Assembly: GCA_938039225.1 (NCBI GenBank)
Contig: CALHVH010000090.1
Location: 1 to 6,476, forward strand
Direction of reading: 5' to 3'
Length of the DNA: 6,476 nucleotides
Source: an uncultured Gammaproteobacteria bacterium
Lineage (GTDB): Bacteria; Pseudomonadota; Gammaproteobacteria; Steroidobacterales; JABDMI01
The notes beneath the pieces are model-generated. The model did no database searches. It worked only from the letters and a program-made list of their open reading frames with translations, and was not told the origin of the DNA. Of the stretch, positions 1 to 5,939 are shown piece after piece. How positions within the stretch are numbered: the stretch's first letter is position 1; each line of letters opens with the position of its first letter. Position numbers and translations under genes: made by a program.

Positions 1-22
1 ACCAGTTCGACTGAACACGGTT

Positions 23-50
23 ATCATTTTTATAATTGAGATTATGAAAA

Positions 51-54
<4 letters not shown>
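23..54. repeat. Imperfect inverted repeat spanning the tRNA-Phe CCA end and trailer
   Basis: Positions 23-36 can pair with 41-54 around the loop TGAG (37-40). As plus-strand RNA this gives 12 Watson-Crick pairs and 2 G-U pairs. As the minus-strand pre-tRNA trailer it gives 12 pairs and two C-A mismatches. The arm takes in the CCA terminus and discriminator of the tRNA. It is rich in A/T, so chance is possible. No T tract follows it on the minus strand, so it is not a standard terminator for the tRNA. Confidence 0.4.
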
Positions 55-126
<72 letters not shown>

Positions 127-134
127 AGGGTATA

Positions 135-173
135 TTGTCGAATGACAAGCTTTGAGGGCTGAAAAGCGCTCAA
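135..173 (-). other. Two small hairpins in the predicted 5' leader of tRNA-Phe
   Basis: Between the predicted transcription start (about 175) and the mature 5' end (126) the leader can form two hairpins. The first pairs 152-156 with 169-173 (CTCAA/TTGAG) and, after one mismatch, 158-160 with 165-167, with a 4-nt loop. The second pairs TTGTC with GACAA (135-139 with 144-148) across a 4-nt loop. These may guide processing or simply be ordinary leader structure. No covariation evidence is available from one sequence. Confidence 0.35.
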
Positions 174-181
174 GGATGCGT

Positions 182-209
182 ATTATGCGGACTGCGGACT
201 GCCAGTCAA
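182..209 (-). promoter_or_regulatory. Sigma70-type promoter for tRNA-Phe
   Basis: On the minus strand a -35 box TTGACT (209-204) and a -10 box CATAAT (187-182) each match consensus at 5 of 6 positions, with a 16-bp spacer. Transcription would start near 176-174, giving a leader of about 50 nt before the mature tRNA. This is the strongest promoter-like sequence in the window and lies directly downstream of the yggX terminator hairpin, which fits an independent tRNA transcription unit. Confidence 0.7.
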
Positions 210-212
210 GTG

Positions 213-247
213 AAAAGCCTCAAAAAGCGTATTTGAGTCTTTTTTTT
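213..247. terminator. Hairpin terminator between yggX and tRNA-Phe, possibly bidirectional
   Basis: CTCAAA (219-224) pairs with TTTGAG (232-237) across a 7-nt loop. Beyond one mismatch (218/238), AAAAG (213-217) can pair with CTTTT (239-243), extending the stem. On the plus strand the stem runs into eight T residues (240-247). On the minus strand, the direction of yggX, the core stem is followed only by GCTTTTC. It sits 60 nt past the yggX stop and just ahead of the tRNA promoter, so the likely job is ending the asmA-yggX transcript. The stem is short and low in G+C, so efficiency is uncertain. Confidence 0.55.
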
Positions 248-306
248 CAGCAAAATCAGCTATTTTCAAGGGTTTTTGTATGAATGAGTCCAGACTTTTA
301 TTTAGC

Positions 307-582
307 TTATTCCGCGTCTGGCGCAACAAAATCTGCCGGAGCCTGAGAGCCCTCTCCAAAGAAATACTTTTCCATTTCAGCTTCTAAGTACTTTCTGTCC
401 TTGGCATTAATTGGACTTAGCCTATATTCATTAATTAGCATTGTTTGATGTCCTAGCCACTGCTGCCAAGCTTGCTTAGACACCGAGACAAAAATACGTT
501 GCCCTAAGTCACCTGGATAAGGTTGAAAATCCAAACCTTCAGCTTCAGCTTTCAGTAAGACACATTGTACGATTCTGCTCAT
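307..582 (-). CDS. yggX: Probable Fe(2+)-trafficking protein YggX
   Basis: This 91-residue protein matches the YggX family along its whole length and is the usual size (E. coli YggX is 91 residues). Visible family features are the N-terminal MSRIVQC with the conserved Cys7, then EAEGLDFQPYPGDLGQRI (about 14-30), the QAWQQWLGHQTMLINEYRL block (about 37-55) and a C-terminal region rich in acidic residues. Known family role: a small cytoplasmic protein that protects Fe-S enzymes from superoxide and limits iron-driven oxidative damage. It is the last gene of the minus-strand cluster, 18 nt after mutY, the same adjacency as in E. coli. The ATG at 582 is preceded by a GAGAA ribosome-binding sequence. 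The mutY link makes sense because MutY carries a 4Fe-4S cluster. Confidence 0.96.
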   Translation of the reverse strand: MSRIVQCVLLKAEAEGLDFQPYPGDLGQRIFVSVSKQAWQQWLGHQTMLINEYRLSPINAKDRKYLEAEMEKYFFGEGSQAPADFVAPDAE

Positions 583-600
583 TTTATTCTCAATAATGGT

Positions 601-1674
601 TTATAAATTCAATTGTGATAAGTCTTCAAGTAAACGCTTTACAGGCGCGGCAATTCCAACCTCTAATTCACCTTGTAATGGAAAATACTTTGCAGACGAA
701 TCTTGTATTTGATGGATAGACTGATTCATTGCTATTTTATCTGATAGCTGCAATACGTGGGGATGAATGTCGAGATGATAATGACTAAACGTATGTCTAA
801 ATGACTCTAAGGTATCGAACTCACTCTGTCGTGAAAAATTCTTTTCTAAAAAATTAATCAATTTTTGCTTAGAGTCAAACTCCGGGAAAGACCATAACCC
901 ACCCCAAATGCCCGTAGGTGGGCGTTGCTGTAAATATACAGTTTGTCTATCCAGCACACATAATACATAAGCTTGCTTAATCGGCTTTTCTTTTTTGGGT
1001 TTAGGAGTCGGAAGTTCAGAAATTCTGTTGGAATTAAACGCTAGGCAATTTGTTTGTAAAGGACATTTTTCACATAATGGCTTACTACGCTTACACACTA
1101 ACGCACCAATATCCATAATCGCCTGGGTGTAATCGGCTACTCGTTCCTTTGGTGTGACATCAGATGAATGCTTCCACAGTTTTTTACCAACTGCACTGAC
1201 ACCATACCAACCTTCCACTGCAAAATACCTTGCCAACACTCGTTTAACGTTACCATCTAGTATGGGATAAGATTGATTAAATGCTTGTGCCATGATTGCA
1301 CCAGCCGTAGAAGGGCCTATTCCGGGTAAGGCTAATAAAGTGTCGAAATCATCTGGTACGGCTCGAAAGTTTTCCCACATATCTATGGCCGCCTTATGAA
1401 GGTTCCGACCTCTAGCGTAATAACCTAATCCTGACCAATGAGCCAACACATCGTCTTGTGTAGCAGATGCTAAGGTTTCTAAATTAGGAAATGATCCAAT
1501 AAATTTTTGATAATAGGGAATCACTGTAGTGACTTGCGTTTGCTGCAACATTACTTCCGACAACCAAATATGGTAAGGCCTGTCTTTTTTTGGGATTGAA
1601 CTCAGTTTCCAAGGAAGTGATTTACGTCCAAACTGCTCATACCAGGCCAGAACCTCTTTTGAAAATTTACTCAA
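601..1674 (-). CDS. mutY: Adenine DNA glycosylase MutY (A/G-specific)
   Basis: The 357-residue protein removes adenine mispaired with 8-oxoguanine in base-excision repair. The N-terminal glycosylase domain has the catalytic Glu40 in LSEVMLQQTQV, the helix-hairpin-helix LPGIGPSTAGA (about 116-126) and the catalytic Asp140 in ILDGNVKRVLAR. The 4Fe-4S loop is intact at Cys194, Cys201, Cys204 and Cys210 (C-X6-C-X2-C-X5-C). The C-terminal Nudix-like domain (about 232-350) keeps the FRHTFSHYHLDI motif, whose Phe-Ser-His (296-298) contacts 8-oxoguanine. Length is close to E. coli MutY (350), with about five extra residues in the loop before the catalytic helix. The start is TTG at 1674: an in-frame TGA lies 9 nt upstream and no in-frame ATG lies between. 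The start overlaps the end of the upstream gene by 8 nt. Confidence 0.98.
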   Translation of the reverse strand: MSKFSKEVLAWYEQFGRKSLPWKLSSIPKKDRPYHIWLSEVMLQQTQVTTVIPYYQKFIGSFPNLETLASATQDDVLAHWSGLGYYARGRNLHKAAIDMWENFRAVPDDFDTLLALPGIGPSTAGAIMAQAFNQSYPILDGNVKRVLARYFAVEGWYGVSAVGKKLWKHSSDVTPKERVADYTQAIMDIGALVCKRSKPLCEKCPLQTNCLAFNSNRISELPTPKPKKEKPIKQAYVLCVLDRQTVYLQQRPPTGIWGGLWSFPEFDSKQKLINFLEKNFSRQSEFDTLESFRHTFSHYHLDIHPHVLQLSDKIAMNQSIHQIQDSSAKYFPLQGELEVGIAAPVKRLLEDLSQLNL

Positions 1675-2392
1675 CGGGTTTCATTTCCTGAGAATTGCTT
1701 TTTTCTTCTGCTTTTTTGAATTTCACAAAATCGACTTGTGGAAGCTCTAATAAAGGAAAATTTTTATTTTTTTCGAATGATATTTCAGATCTTCCTTGAG
1801 CATATTTTTCCATACGCTCAACTATTTCTAATCCATCTTTGGCTAATGATTTTTTAATCATGTAGGTACCAAGTAAAGGAGGCACCCAAAAGCCTGGTTC
1901 AAATTCCATTTTATAATCAATTTGTGTCAGTATTTTATCAACCTTAGAGGCATCGTCAGCTTTTACCTGTACTTCAAGTAAATCCCACTGGGTTTTATTC
2001 CATCGCACATTTTTACTTAACTCAGGTAATAACAAAGTTACGATTCTCTGGTTTTCAATGGTATCCATGAGCTCCACTTTTTCCACGCTGCGACAAATAA
2101 AAGCCACACAGCCCTGCAAATGACTAAATACTCGGCGAGTACCATCTGCCGCAGGAGTCACTTCCTGACTTTGCTTTATACCACGAGAAAAATGATGCAT
2201 ATTATTATAATCAGTCAATACTTCAAACATCGTATTTTTAGGCACATCCACTAAAAGAGAGCTATCAAGGAAGTACCGCTTACCCTTGCGTTCCACTTCC
2301 ATTTTTAACATTTCTGCTGCCTGAACACTAGCTGTGGCAAATGCGCTGCTAAGAACTAAGCACATAATGTATTTAAGAGTAACTACTTTCAT
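1667..2392 (-). CDS. Secreted SRPBCC/START-like (polyketide cyclase-type) protein, function unknown
   Basis: This 241-residue protein starts with a typical Sec signal peptide: basic residues, a hydrophobic core (about 8-22) and a likely cut near ASVQA-AE (residue 25 or 26). The mature part (about 33-198) resembles the SRPBCC superfamily. It opens with a beta strand and the helix-forming segment VPKNTMFEVLTDYNNMHHF (about 50-68), has beta strands through the middle, and ends in a long helix (about 179-198). Such folds form a deep cavity for hydrophobic ligands. The mature protein has only two cysteines, Cys95 and Cys100, which could form a disulfide in the periplasm. A charged, probably flexible tail follows residue 225. 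The gene sits 8 nt after asmA and overlaps mutY by 8 nt. The ribosome-binding site is weak, so coupling to asmA is likely. I do not recognise a named gene; the fold call is by pattern only. Confidence 0.8.
   Translation of the reverse strand: MKVVTLKYIMCLVLSSAFATASVQAAEMLKMEVERKGKRYFLDSSLLVDVPKNTMFEVLTDYNNMHHFSRGIKQSQEVTPAADGTRRVFSHLQGCVAFICRSVEKVELMDTIENQRIVTLLLPELSKNVRWNKTQWDLLEVQVKADDASKVDKILTQIDYKMEFEPGFWVPPLLGTYMIKKSLAKDGLEIVERMEKYAQGRSEISFEKNKNFPLLELPQVDFVKFKKAEEKSNSQEMKPVE
1685..1689 (-). promoter_or_regulatory. Ribosome-binding site supporting the mutY TTG start
   Basis: AGGAA on the minus strand, 10 nt before the TTG at 1674-1672, lies inside the last codons of the upstream gene. 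It supports TTG as the true start. The placement suggests mutY translation is coupled to that of the upstream gene. Confidence 0.5.
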
Positions 2393-2400
2393 AAATTTAT

Positions 2401-5016
2401 TTATTTACCAAATAAGCTTTTAAGTTTGTCTTTAGCTTTTTGTTCCAGTTCATCTTTTTTCTGCTCAACCGGATCAACTTCTTCGGGTTTTGATTCTTTA
2501 TTTTCTGTAGCCTCAGTTGCTTCAGTATTTGATTGATCATCAGACTCTGTATTTTCCGGTTCCTCTATCGCAGCGGGGTCATTCTTATTACCACCGAGGA
2601 GCCCACCTAATTTATCGCCCAGTTTATCTTTTATCTTATCTTCCAGCTCTTCTTTTACCCTATCTTCCGCTTTTTTACGAATATAGCCCGCAACATCAGG
2701 TCTGATTTTTGGCTCAAATAAAGTGCCGGTAATTTTAACGGGAATGCTGGCACCAACCAATTCATCTAAACTCAATTCCGCACTTGAGCCAGAAGTCGCA
2801 GACTTACTTTCCAAGATATCTGCATTTACTGAATAATTAATGTCATTACTGCTTAAATTCAATTGTCCATTACCTCTTATTCGCATACGCGGCATCACAG
2901 CCAAAAAATCTTCATTTTTCAGTAAGCCTTCAGCAACGGTAGCGGTAGCGGATAATTGTTTGAAAGCCGTTTGCTCAGTATCTACTGCTTCGTTTGATTC
3001 TTTACGTAATAAAGCTAGAGCGTTTGCCACAGCGTAATTCAAATCAAAACCCTGCAGTACTCCATCATTGACTTTTAAATCCATATCACCCAGTGCATTA
3101 GTCCGCATCTCACCAATGGTGTTACCGCGCGTATCAATAACGATACGACCCGTGGTAGAACCCGTCATCATTTGTTTTTCCCAAAGAGCATCACCCATTG
3201 CGGCTAAGTCTATATTGCTAATATTTTCTGCCGTTTGTAGTCGCGGAACGTCACCACTAACGTCCAGACGAATATCCCCTGAATATTGCCCACCAAAAAA
3301 ACCGGCTTTCGAAGGGAATACGCGTAATTTCCCGTCTAATAAATTAATACCGGCTTCTAAATCTGTGGTCACAATATTGGCCACTGTCATCTTCCCAACT
3401 TTTAGTGAACCTTTAGCGTCCCACTCTTTAAGTGGCGCCTGAGGAATAACTATGGCATTAATCGCCGCATCTTTAGCCGCCGAACTCTGCTTGTCTTGTA
3501 AGGCATCCGCTTGTTTTGGTGGAATCAATCGGTTGGCATCTAAACTCTCGGCGGATAAATCAAAAGTGATTTTCTTCGCCTCTAGATCCGTAATGGCTGC
3601 TTTACCTAGCCATTGCGTACCATCAATAAATGCCGTCATCTGAGTTAGCGATGCACTGTTCTTCGTTGCCAAAAACTTTGTATCTAAACTTGCTTGCGTC
3701 CAAGCTTCATCAGACATTTCAGGCAATTCAATATCGAGTGTAGCGGCTAATTGTTTAGGAGAAAATTCCGCAAGCTTAATGTCTCCCGATAACTTTAATT
3801 TATCATCGTTAATATTATCTCCAATGACTGAACCCGATATATCAAGCTCCAAAACTTTAGCAACAAAATTCTGTAATGAAACTTTGTTAGTTTCTAAGTT
3901 TACAGATAAATTAGGAGCAGTAAGCTGACCTGATAACTCTTGCTGAGGTAAAGAGTCTCCATTAGCAGTTCCGCTTAAGTTAAACGAGTTTATGGCCAAA
4001 GTTTTATTTGCAAAACTCAATGTCTCAGCTTGAAAAGCACTTTGCAAAGTTTCACCAGGTAAAGCACTACCTTGCAATTGAACTTTAATATCAGTTTTAG
4101 GTAAACTCAGTACATCATCCTTGTAAGTTAAGTTTGAGGCTTTAATGATAATTTCAGCTTTTTTAGCTAAACTTGGCATATTAGTAATATCAAGCTGTAT
4201 CTCGGGACTACCTAAGACGAGCTCGCCTTGAATATACCGAATGTCAGTCACATCAATATCGGCATGGATATTTTCAGCTTGTGCATCTAAACCTTGAATA
4301 TCCAAACTAATAACTGGGTCGGAAAATACAAAGTTTTCTAAATCACTTAACAAGGTCCTACCTTTCAGTTTTACCTGGCCCTGAATAACGGGTTCTTTCA
4401 ACTCAAAGGAAAACTCACTATCAATAGAAGTTTGCGTGCCTGCTTTAAGCTCACCCGTAGAAAACTCCTTTATTGTCAAAGCAATTTCTTGTTTATTTAA
4501 GGAGTCGGACCAATTTAAATTTGCATTATGCAAACTAAAGCCAGCGATACTACCCGTTAAGCCTTCTGTTTCTGAACTTGAAGACACAGCATTTTCAGAC
4601 TCATCAGCACTGAAGCGTTCTTGAATATCATCCCAGTTGGTTTGCCCTTGAGTATTTCGCTCTAACCACACCTCTACACCATCTAATTGAATTCGATCAG
4701 CCACCACATTTTTTTTAATGAGCGGCAACAACTGTAAACGAATGGAGGCCTTCTCTACTGTTAAAAATTGATCTGCAACAAAACCTTGAGCATTGCTTAA
4801 TATTGCTTCATTTACTTCAATCCCTAACCATGGGTAAAAGCTGGTTTTAAGTTCACCATTAAGACTCAAGTCTCGACCCGTTTCATTTTTTACCGTTTGA
4901 ATGATTCTTTCTTTATAAGAATTGGCATCAAAGGTGCTCACAAAAATCGCAACTCCAATCACAACTAACATAAGCAGAAGCAAGAGTAGTCCAAATATCC
5001 ATTTAATTACGCGCAT
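2401..5016 (-). CDS. AsmA family protein
   Basis: An 871-residue envelope protein, longer than E. coli AsmA (617). It has one N-terminal membrane segment (about 5-27) and then the family signature FDANSYKERI, with TGRDLSLNGEL and a FYPWLGIEV block (about 29-68), so most of it should face the periplasm. The long middle part (about 155-700) is made of beta-rich stretches, as expected for the repeated beta-groove of AsmA/TamB/YhdP-type lipid bridges. The AsmA-like C-terminal region keeps MRIRGNGQLNLSS (about 711-723) and VKITGTLFEPKIRPDV (760-775). A serine/acid-rich linker lies near 137-152. The tail (about 779-871) has two Lys/Glu-rich amphipathic helices around an acidic linker. Family members are tied to phospholipid transport and outer-membrane homeostasis. 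It is the first gene of the cluster. The ATG at 5016 has only a weak ribosome-binding site. Confidence 0.93.
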   Translation of the reverse strand: MRVIKWIFGLLLLLLMLVVIGVAIFVSTFDANSYKERIIQTVKNETGRDLSLNGELKTSFYPWLGIEVNEAILSNAQGFVADQFLTVEKASIRLQLLPLIKKNVVADRIQLDGVEVWLERNTQGQTNWDDIQERFSADESENAVSSSSETEGLTGSIAGFSLHNANLNWSDSLNKQEIALTIKEFSTGELKAGTQTSIDSEFSFELKEPVIQGQVKLKGRTLLSDLENFVFSDPVISLDIQGLDAQAENIHADIDVTDIRYIQGELVLGSPEIQLDITNMPSLAKKAEIIIKASNLTYKDDVLSLPKTDIKVQLQGSALPGETLQSAFQAETLSFANKTLAINSFNLSGTANGDSLPQQELSGQLTAPNLSVNLETNKVSLQNFVAKVLELDISGSVIGDNINDDKLKLSGDIKLAEFSPKQLAATLDIELPEMSDEAWTQASLDTKFLATKNSASLTQMTAFIDGTQWLGKAAITDLEAKKITFDLSAESLDANRLIPPKQADALQDKQSSAAKDAAINAIVIPQAPLKEWDAKGSLKVGKMTVANIVTTDLEAGINLLDGKLRVFPSKAGFFGGQYSGDIRLDVSGDVPRLQTAENISNIDLAAMGDALWEKQMMTGSTTGRIVIDTRGNTIGEMRTNALGDMDLKVNDGVLQGFDLNYAVANALALLRKESNEAVDTEQTAFKQLSATATVAEGLLKNEDFLAVMPRMRIRGNGQLNLSSNDINYSVNADILESKSATSGSSAELSLDELVGASIPVKITGTLFEPKIRPDVAGYIRKKAEDRVKEELEDKIKDKLGDKLGGLLGGNKNDPAAIEEPENTESDDQSNTEATEATENKESKPEEVDPVEQKKDELEQKAKDKLKSLFGK

Positions 5017-5071
5017 AGTTTTTTCAGTCTTTATTTGATTAAGCTAATTAATAGCAAAGTAATTTGGTCTC

Positions 5072-5098
5072 AGTATAGGGCTTCAATATGAATATCAA
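5072..5098 (-). promoter_or_regulatory. Candidate promoter for the asmA-mutY-yggX cluster
   Basis: On the minus strand TTGATA (5098-5093) and TATACT (5077-5072) each match the sigma70 boxes well, but the spacer is 15 bp, shorter than the usual 16-18. A start near 5065 would give a leader of about 50 nt before the asmA ATG. It is the best candidate in the divergent intergenic region for the minus direction. I saw no equally good promoter for trmB in 5100-5244. Confidence 0.4.
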
Positions 5099-5103
5099 GT
5101 GAA

Positions 5104-5113
5104 ACCATATGGT
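5104..5113. promoter_or_regulatory. 10-bp perfect palindrome, possible operator
   Basis: ACCATATGGT is perfectly palindromic and nearly extended by flanking AA and GTTT. It lies five bases beyond the -35 box of the candidate asmA promoter, within the region shared with divergent trmB. This could be a regulator half-site pair. A palindrome of this length can also arise by chance. Confidence 0.25.
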
Positions 5114-5244
5114 GTTTGACCTCAAAAACAGTGATTTTACGCCAGCCAGAGAAAAATATATTGCTTAAAGCCAATAACGTAGATTTTTCAATCAGTTATA
5201 GCATCTCTGCAGTCTCCATTATACGATTGCGTTAAAATAAGCTT

Positions 5245-5937
5245 ATGGATAACAAAAATTCTAAACAAATATTCCCGCGTGGCATTAAGAGCTTTGTTTT
5301 ACGTGAAGGCCGTTTTACAGAGGGTCAACAACGAGCGTTTGAGCAACATTGGAAAAACTATGGGCTAGACTACTCCGATGCAGTTGTGAATTTACCCACT
5401 TTATTTGGACGGACTGCACCGACTATTCTTGAAATAGGCTTTGGTAATGGAGACAGTTTGGCTCAAATGGCGGATCAAAACCAACAAAATAATTACCTTG
5501 GTATTGAAGTGCATCGTCCTGGTGCCGGTCAACTATTGCAACAGATAGAGAAAAGGGACTTGAGCAATCTACGAGTCAGTACACGAGACGCGGTAGATGT
5601 ATTAAAAAACCAATTAGCTGAAGAGACATTAAGCGGCGCTCAAATATTTTTTCCTGACCCATGGCCTAAAAAACGTCATCATAAACGTCGAATTATTCAA
5701 GGTGATTTTATGACGCTCTTAGCCAGTCGTTTAACAAAAGATGGTTTTGTTCATTTGGCTACAGACTGGGCTCCATATGCTCACCACATGTTAGAAGTCA
5801 TGCAAAGCCACCCAGATTTTGTAAATACAAGTGAGAACTATATTCCTAGACCTGAGTTCAGACCCTTAACAAAGTTTGAACAACGCGGTTTAAAACTTGG
5901 CCATGAAATTTTTGACTTGATGTTTGTAAAAAAATAA
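5245..5937 (+). CDS. trmB: tRNA (guanine-N7-)-methyltransferase TrmB
   Basis: This 230-residue enzyme uses S-adenosylmethionine to methylate G46 in the variable loop of tRNAs to m7G. The class I methyltransferase motif I is ILEIGFGNGDSL (61-72). The acidic residue in GIEVH (Glu88) and Asp115 are in the usual cofactor-binding places. The family signature FFPDPWPKKRHHKRR (135-149) holds the catalytic Asp138. ATDW (172-175) and the C-terminal RPLTKFEQRG (206-215) are also typical. Length is close to E. coli TrmB (239). ATG at 5245 gives the expected N terminus ending in the conserved PRGIKSFVLREGR block; the ribosome-binding site is weak. It is divergent from asmA and followed after 2 nt by a flavoprotein gene, probably in the same transcript. 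In E. coli trmB is likewise divergent from mutY. Confidence 0.97.
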   Translation: MDNKNSKQIFPRGIKSFVLREGRFTEGQQRAFEQHWKNYGLDYSDAVVNLPTLFGRTAPTILEIGFGNGDSLAQMADQNQQNNYLGIEVHRPGAGQLLQQIEKRDLSNLRVSTRDAVDVLKNQLAEETLSGAQIFFPDPWPKKRHHKRRIIQGDFMTLLASRLTKDGFVHLATDWAPYAHHMLEVMQSHPDFVNTSENYIPRPEFRPLTKFEQRGLKLGHEIFDLMFVKK

Positions 5938-5939
5938 TT

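Noticed and set aside
1..20. Short hairpin GTTC-GACT-GAAC as a terminator for tRNA-Phe
   Set aside because: The stem is only 4 bp, no T tract follows on the minus strand, and the window ends too soon to judge.
191..207. ACTG/CAGT repeats near 191-207 as an operator
   Set aside because: They fall within the spacer and -35 box of the tRNA promoter; the arms are only 4-5 bp, so they were left unannotated.
2517..4624. Several plus-strand open frames of 62-124 codons inside the AsmA gene
   Set aside because: They lie opposite a clear AsmA coding sequence, show no family resemblance and have low-complexity composition typical of antisense frames.
5161..5244. Sigma70 promoter for trmB (TAAAAT at 5233-5238 or TATACG at 5220-5225 as -10)
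   Set aside because: Neither has an acceptable -35 box at 16-18 bp, and TAAAAT lies too close to the start codon for a normal leader.
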